Part shown: piece after piece, positions 1 to 3,559 of the stretch | Numbering within the stretch: position 1 is the stretch's first letter | Layout: each line of letters begins with the position of its first letter | DNA from: Candidatus Heimdallarchaeota archaeon | GTDB taxonomy: Archaea; Asgardarchaeota; Heimdallarchaeia; Heimdallarchaeales; Kariarchaeaceae | Reading direction: 5' to 3' | Assembly: GCA_027016475.1 (NCBI GenBank) | Contig: JALUTL010000301.1 | Coordinates: 1-5,511 of the forward strand | Length of the DNA: 5,511 bases | Translations under genes and position numbers: made by a program | Notes under the pieces: generated by a model | Told to the model about the DNA's origin: nothing | The model's input: only the letters and a program-made list of their open reading frames with translations | The model's database searches: none

Positions 1-557
1 CGCATAGAGGAAGCATAGTTCCCGACCGCTCCTGAAAGTTTGCCAAAATCGATATCCAATGATTGAAGAAGATTTAAGGCAGTTTGAAGTTCAAAGAGAA
101 AGTTAGCAAACTTGAAGCCAACTGTCGTTGGAACCGCAAATTGTCCATGAGTCCTTCCGACACATGGCATGGTCTTATAATCTCGAATCAGCTTCTTCAG
201 CAACTCAGTTGTTTTTGTACATTCATCATAGACAATTTTTCTTGCCTCTACCATTTGTAGGGCGAGTACTGTGTCTTGAATGTCCATTGAAGTGGCTGTG
301 TAATGGACAAATTCTCCTGCCTCTCCTGCTTTTTCCGCCAAAGCCTTAACCATTGCCATCAAGTCATGATGTATCTCTCTTTCGATCTCAAGAACTCTCC
401 TCAATTCTACTTGCTCTGAACCAATGGGAATCATCCCTAATTGCTCTTGCACTTCTGCAATTGCTATTTCCACCTGCATTTGAAGTTGGAGTTTGTTTTC
501 ACCACCAAAAATATTGGCCATTTCTGTCTTGTATCTTTCATAGCCCTCTGACCACAC
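1..557 (-). CDS. purB: Adenylosuccinate lyase, N-terminal part (runs off left edge)
   Basis: Adenylosuccinate lyase makes fumarate by cleaving adenylosuccinate to AMP and SAICAR to AICAR in cytosolic purine synthesis. The minus strand is open from a GTG at 557 to the window edge, giving 185 residues, about 40% of the family's usual length. Visible family motifs are a His-His-Asp at residues 63-65 (substrate-binding His region), TSMDIQDT at 89-96, GRTHGQ at 134-139 with the conserved His137, PTT at 143-145, and GKLSGAVGN at 172-180. The C-terminal signature loop with the catalytic Ser lies outside the window. I chose GTG557 because an in-frame TGA lies at 579-581, no other common start codon follows it, and the next ATG (519-521) would remove the RYKTEM segment that aligns with the conserved family N-terminus. 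The gene is divergent from the one at 659. The family call is very secure; the start is less so. Confidence 0.95.
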   Translation of the reverse strand, partial: MWSEGYERYKTEMANIFGGENKLQLQMQVEIAIAEVQEQLGMIPIGSEQVELRRVLEIEREIHHDLMAMVKALAEKAGEAGEFVHYTATSMDIQDTVLALQMVEARKIVYDECTKTTELLKKLIRDYKTMPCVGRTHGQFAVPTTVGFKFANFLFELQTALNLLQSLDIDFGKLSGAVGNYASSM

Positions 558-580
558 AGGTTCAAATAAAATAATGAGTC

Positions 581-588
581 ATTAAAGT
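581..588 (-). promoter_or_regulatory. Candidate TATA box for purB
   Basis: The minus strand reads ACTTTAAT, centred about 27 bases before the GTG at 557. That spacing fits an archaeal TATA box driving a leaderless or nearly leaderless transcript, and no Shine-Dalgarno sequence is seen before the GTG. The region is AT-rich, so a chance match is quite possible. Confidence 0.35.
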
Positions 589-623
589 TTCTTATGAATG
601 CCTTTGGCCAATACGTTTTTGAC

Positions 624-632
624 AATATTTAA
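624..632 (+). promoter_or_regulatory. Candidate TATA box for the gene at 659
   Basis: AATATTTAA is centred about 31 bases before the ATG at 659. An in-frame TGA (656-658) immediately precedes that ATG and no Shine-Dalgarno sequence is visible, which suits a leaderless or very short-leader archaeal transcript. The element contains the palindrome AATATT, so it could in principle be read in either direction within this 101-base divergent spacer. Confidence 0.4.
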
Positions 633-658
633 CTAGCAAATGATCCTATTCAGTGTGA

Positions 659-1042
659 ATGGACTCTTCACTCAAGGAGAAGATAGAATACAATCATGAA
701 ATATTGGAAGAAACCGTGAGAAACGTGGTTTCCCTTATCTTCATGAGCACTTTGGATGAAGAGGACACCATTTCAGCCTTAATGAAAGAGATTCTTCGAT
801 CAATAACAGATGCACTAAAAGAAATTGAAAGCTCAGGGGGAAATCAAACTGATTATGTCTTCACAAAAACAATTTTGGAAGTCTCAAGAGTCGAAGCACT
901 TCTACGGGCATTGATTGATCAAGTCGAATATTATCTACAGATTATAGAGAAAAATGAAGAGAAAAAGCTTTTGCATCAATTGTCAGAGGTTTTTTTCTCA
1001 AAAGCCCTTGAAACCATAGAAGCCCTCTATATGGCATTTTGA
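659..1042 (+). CDS. Hypothetical small helical protein, 127 aa
   Basis: I do not recognise this protein. It is acidic and Glu/Lys-rich, has no signal peptide, membrane segment, Cys cluster or catalytic motif that I can see, and should be almost entirely alpha-helical. About three long amphipathic helices are likely, roughly residues 3-30, 35-60 and 68-127, broken by a Gly-Gly-Asn loop near 60-63. A helical-bundle or coiled-coil partner-binding protein is one reading, but that is inference from composition only. The start is well bounded: a TGA abuts the ATG upstream, and the next Met is residue 29. The gene has its own promoter-like box and is followed by a 112-base gap before the next plus-strand gene, so the two need not be one operon. 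Codon and base use resemble the neighbours. It is likely a real gene because it fills the space between two promoter-like gaps without competing frames. Confidence 0.7.
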   Translation: MDSSLKEKIEYNHEILEETVRNVVSLIFMSTLDEEDTISALMKEILRSITDALKEIESSGGNQTDYVFTKTILEVSRVEALLRALIDQVEYYLQIIEKNEEKKLLHQLSEVFFSKALETIEALYMAF

Positions 1043-1106
1043 GTGACAGGAAGGACACAAAGCAAACTTGACCCATTTACAATGAGTGATTTCCAAATTA
1101 AAGTAG

Positions 1107-1115
1107 ATTTAAAAT
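1107..1115 (+). promoter_or_regulatory. Candidate TATA box for the gene at 1155
   Basis: ATTTAAAAT is the best TATA-like match in the window. With the usual archaeal spacing, transcription would begin near 1137 and leave a leader of about 18-20 bases. That is long enough to carry the Shine-Dalgarno-like stretch at 1145-1152. Confidence 0.5.
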
Positions 1116-1144
1116 GTCAGATGGCCTATGGTATATGAAATAAA

Positions 1145-1152
1145 AAGGTGGT
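1145..1152 (+). promoter_or_regulatory. Shine-Dalgarno-like site deciding a GTG or TTG start
   Basis: AAGGTGGT includes AGGTG, complementary to part of the CCUCC-containing 3' end of 16S rRNA. It lies just before two adjacent in-frame start codons, GTG at 1155 and TTG at 1158. The spacing from AGGTG is 4 bases to the GTG and 7 to the TTG, so the TTG is a realistic alternative. It is the only clear site of this kind in the window. Confidence 0.5.
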
Positions 1153-1154
1153 AG

Positions 1155-1625
1155 GTGTTGGCGCTAAAAGAAAAAATTCGACTATTGGCAACAGACATTG
1201 AGCTATTATGGTCACTTGGAGAGGTAATTACGCTCCAAATCGATTTGATCGGTGTAGAGGCAGTAGCTCAAACTTTGGCAAGGGAATTTAACGATTCCAG
1301 AAGACATGGGATGTTCATTGAAAGTTCCATTCTTATAGAGGTTCAAGAGGACTATTTCTACGATTTTCAAGAGATAATCGAAAAGATTCTGTCCATAGTA
1401 GGAGATTTTGAGGCAATTGATGGGGTTACTGCCTTTGTAAGAATGCCAATAGGAAATGAATGGATTGAGGTAACGTTGGAGTTAAGTGGGGCTTCTTCAC
1501 CACCCCAAATATTGGCAACAGCGGATACTTCCCTTTACTTTGACATTATAAAAATAATTCAGGCCAAGTGGAGGATGGCAAAGGCAAGGATGATGAACAA
1601 AACTACACCTACAAAAAGTGAATAA
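1155..1625 (+). CDS. Hypothetical protein, 156 aa, mixed alpha/beta
   Basis: I do not recognise this protein. It begins at GTG1155, or one codon later at TTG1158, behind a Shine-Dalgarno-like site. Residues about 3-45 look helical (KEKIRLL, then a hydrophobic stretch ending near EFND). Residues 50-65 look like a strand (FIESSILIEV). A helix follows at about 70-85, and two strands at about 92-112 (AFVRMPIG and WIEVTLELSG). The last part, residues 125-150, is a basic amphipathic helix rich in Lys, Arg and Met, with a Thr/Lys-rich tail. There is no signal peptide, membrane segment or metal-binding cluster. The helix-strand-helix-strand pattern hints at a small sensor or ligand-binding fold, but no motif supports a function. 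It lies on the same strand as the archease; 58-103 bases separate them, with a further TATA-like box in between, so co-transcription is uncertain. Confidence 0.7.
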   Translation: MLALKEKIRLLATDIELLWSLGEVITLQIDLIGVEAVAQTLAREFNDSRRHGMFIESSILIEVQEDYFYDFQEIIEKILSIVGDFEAIDGVTAFVRMPIGNEWIEVTLELSGASSPPQILATADTSLYFDIIKIIQAKWRMAKARMMNKTTPTKSE

Positions 1626-1701
1626 CGTATTTAATGATAGTAGAAAATCCACTTAAGGATAATAAAACATTAGCAATTATTTATTGATGGCCTATTATCT
1701 T

Positions 1702-1710
1702 CTTAAATCA
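1702..1710 (+). promoter_or_regulatory. Candidate TATA box for the archease
   Basis: CTTAAATCA is centred about 24 bases before the ATG at 1729, the start favoured by family length. It therefore supports 1729 over the upstream TTG1684 and ATG1687, which would place this box inside the coding region. The match is modest. Confidence 0.3.
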
Positions 1711-1728
1711 TTAAGTTTCAGAAGAATC

Positions 1729-2157
1729 ATGCCTTGGGAATACTTAGAAGAGGAGGCCATAGCAGACATTGGAATCAAAGTAATTGGAAAAGATTTGAAT
1801 GAACTGTTCACTGACGCCTGCCTTTCTATTGCAAACTTAATGACCGATATTGAGACACTTGATGAGTTGATGAAAAAGGCATTTCAGTTCAATGATAAAT
1901 CCTTGGAACTATTGATGCATCAAATGCTTGAAGAATTGGTTTATCTCAAAGATGCCGACTTATTCTTTGTCAAAACAGTCGAACTGCATGTGGAGAAAAA
2001 TGAGGATGAGTTTGAAGTTAAAGGACACCTGATTGGCGACATATTTGATCCCGAGGTTGATAGGATTGGTAATGATATCAAGGCAATTACGATGCATGAC
2101 CTATATGTCAAACAAACTAATGGGGGATGGGAAGCTCATTTTATTATAGACATTTAA
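1729..2157 (+). CDS. Archease (tRNA-splicing ligase cofactor)
   Basis: Archease is a small cytosolic protein that activates the RNA ligase RtcB, promoting its guanylation and turnover during tRNA splicing and RNA repair. The 142 residues from ATG1729 match the family's usual size of about 140. Recognisable parts are EYLE...ADIGI at residues 4-16, the NLMTD segment near 37, LEELVYL in the middle, IFDPE near 105, KAITMHDL near 120, and the C-terminal Asp141-Ile142. In studied archeases an Asp near the N-terminus and the C-terminal Asp-Ile bind metal; Asp13 and Asp141 are kept here. The usual LDHTADVGI is altered: the His is missing and two residues appear to be inserted (EEEAIAD). The frame stays open upstream to TTG1684, but those 15 residues have no family counterpart. 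No rtcB is in the window. The gene converges on fabI and shares stop-codon bases with it. Confidence 0.9.
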   Translation: MPWEYLEEEAIADIGIKVIGKDLNELFTDACLSIANLMTDIETLDELMKKAFQFNDKSLELLMHQMLEELVYLKDADLFFVKTVELHVEKNEDEFEVKGHLIGDIFDPEVDRIGNDIKAITMHDLYVKQTNGGWEAHFIIDI

Positions 2158-2942
2158 CCAAAGGAAATCTTATCGATATCGGCAGGCAAGGCAACACTTG
2201 AAAAACCTGTATCCACATATATTGTTTGGCCAGTGATACCTGAACTGAGATCACTCAGAAGGAACAGGGCAGTTTTTGCTACATCATCCTGTGTAACATT
2301 TCGTCTGAGTGGAGAAGCATGTTTCATATATTCGAGGATATTGTCAAATCCTGGAACATGGCTTGCCGCAAGGGTTTTGATTGGGCCTGAAGAAATGGCG
2401 TTGATACGATGTCCTGCCAGTCCGATATTTACTGCCAATTCTCGTACCAAGGCCTCCAACGCTGCTTTTGCGACCCCCATTATGCGATATCCAGGAACAA
2501 CTCTTACAGCACCCAAATATGTCAAAGTGATAATTGAACTGTTGGGATTAAGAACTCGCATAGCATGTCTGACAATTCGTTGCAATGAATAGGCAGAGAT
2601 TACCATTGCTGTATTGAAGTCCTCTTCGGTTGTATAGATGATCGGTTTGCCCAAGGCCGTAGCTGGAGCGTAGCCTATGGCATGCACAATCATGTCGAAT
2701 TTTCCATCCAACGCATTGAAAAAATCTCTTACTTGATCATCAAAAGCAACATCACATTCGTGCATTCCCTCTATGAAATCCTTTCCTTGAATTAATCCCA
2801 TTACTCGTGATCGAAATCTTGTTTGATATGATAACGTTATTTTTGCACCGGCTTTTGCCAACCATTGGGTTATAGCCCAAGCAATACTATCCTCTGATGC
2901 AACTCCAAACACAATAGCTCTTTTGCCTTGTAGATTGATCAT
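2154..2942 (-). CDS. fabI: Enoyl-[acyl-carrier-protein] reductase, FabI type
   Basis: FabI reduces the trans-2 double bond of enoyl-ACP with NAD(P)H, the last step of each fatty-acid elongation cycle, in the cytosol. From ATG2942 the protein is 262 residues, the same as Escherichia coli FabI. The SDR-type Rossmann start is GKRAIVFGVASEDSIAW (residues 6-22), with the GVAxxxSIAW pattern specific to FabI. The AIGYAP segment is at 88-93. The active site is Tyr142, Tyr152 and Lys159, matching E. coli Tyr146, Tyr156 and Lys163 with identical spacing. NAISSGPIKTLAA and SGITGQTIYVDTGF are typical of the C-terminal half. In-frame starts further upstream (ATG2963, TTG3002, ATG3032) exist but add residues without family counterpart; from 3032 the gene would overlap its neighbour. 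It follows the megasynthase by 56 bases on the same strand, so it is probably co-transcribed and likely supplies its enoyl reduction. NADH versus NADPH use cannot be read from the sequence. Confidence 0.95.
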   Translation of the reverse strand: MINLQGKRAIVFGVASEDSIAWAITQWLAKAGAKITLSYQTRFRSRVMGLIQGKDFIEGMHECDVAFDDQVRDFFNALDGKFDMIVHAIGYAPATALGKPIIYTTEEDFNTAMVISAYSLQRIVRHAMRVLNPNSSIITLTYLGAVRVVPGYRIMGVAKAALEALVRELAVNIGLAGHRINAISSGPIKTLAASHVPGFDNILEYMKHASPLRRNVTQDDVAKTALFLLSDLSSGITGQTIYVDTGFSSVALPADIDKISFG

Positions 2943-2963
2943 AAGGTACAATATTTCATCCAT

Positions 2964-2972
2964 TAATATTTT
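2964..2972 (-). promoter_or_regulatory. Candidate internal TATA box before fabI
   Basis: The minus strand reads AAAATATTA, centred about 26 bases before ATG2942, in the short gap after the megasynthase stop codon. It could give fabI its own leaderless transcript in addition to read-through from the upstream gene. The AAGGAG stretch near 2986 is too far from either ATG to act as a normal ribosome-binding site. Confidence 0.3.
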
Positions 2973-2998
2973 CTTCGCAGTGAGCTCCTTGATGATGG

Positions 2999-3559
2999 TC
3001 AATCTTCCAAGATGGCCAAAGAAAGTGCCCATTGATCAATTAAAATTGATTTAACCCGCAACTTGTTGTTTTTGACTGCAACGTTGAACACATCAGGCTT
3101 GTCTGTAGCTTCAATGACCGTGTCCATGAGACTCGTTTTCAAACCAGTGCCTAAAGCTTTCAGAGACGCTTCTTTAATAGACCAAAGTTGTGTAATTAGG
3201 TCATGTTTGTTTTCATTGATCTTAAATCGACGGATCTCCTCTTTTGTAAACGCCGTTTGTATGAAGGATTTGTCTCGCGGCTCAATTTTTTCCAGATCAA
3301 TACCGACTGATCGTTCAGGATGTGAAACTGCGATAGCTATGCCATTTGAATGGCTTTTTGTTACAGGGTATTCTATACCATTGAAAATTCCGCTTGGTTT
3401 TCCATTTTTGTTCTTTATTATCTCGACTTCATTTTCAGGGACATTGAATGTAAGGGATAAAACTTTTTTTGCGGCTATTGTTCCGGCAATCCATTCGAGT
3501 TTTCGCTTTGGCACATTAAGACGCGCGTACAGAACTTTTTCAGATGGTGAAAGAACGGA
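2999..3559 (-). other. 4'-phosphopantetheinyl transferase domain (Sfp-like)
   Basis: This domain transfers phosphopantetheine from coenzyme A to a serine of a carrier protein, probably the synthase's own. Motifs in order are EWIAGTIAAKKVL near residue 672, KSHSNGIAIAVSH near 718, VGIDLE with Asp738 and Glu740 (metal binding), FTKEEI near 754, and WSIKEASLKALGTGL with Glu780 and Lys784. The AGR of many family members reads AGT here (Thr677, codon 3481-3479). Metal-binding residues are complete, so activity is likely. It is the very C-terminus of the synthase, ending at the TGA at 3001-2999. Confidence 0.9.

Noticed and set aside
128..574. Two open frames on the plus strand (128-349 and 353-574), 73 residues each
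   Set aside because: They lie opposite purB, whose minus-strand translation carries clear family motifs; their own translations are Leu/Phe/Pro-rich with no coherent domain.
558..658. A small RNA, CRISPR repeat or operator repeats in the divergent spacer
   Set aside because: Only AT-rich promoter-like boxes and the short palindrome AATATT are visible; there is no repeat array or stable stem.
1684..1728. Longer archease start at TTG1684 or ATG1687
   Set aside because: The added 14-15 residues have no counterpart in the family, while ATG1729 gives the usual length and has a TATA-like box at a fitting distance.
2233..2592. Plus-strand open frame of 119 residues
   Set aside because: It is the antisense shadow of fabI, which is certain from its active-site motifs.
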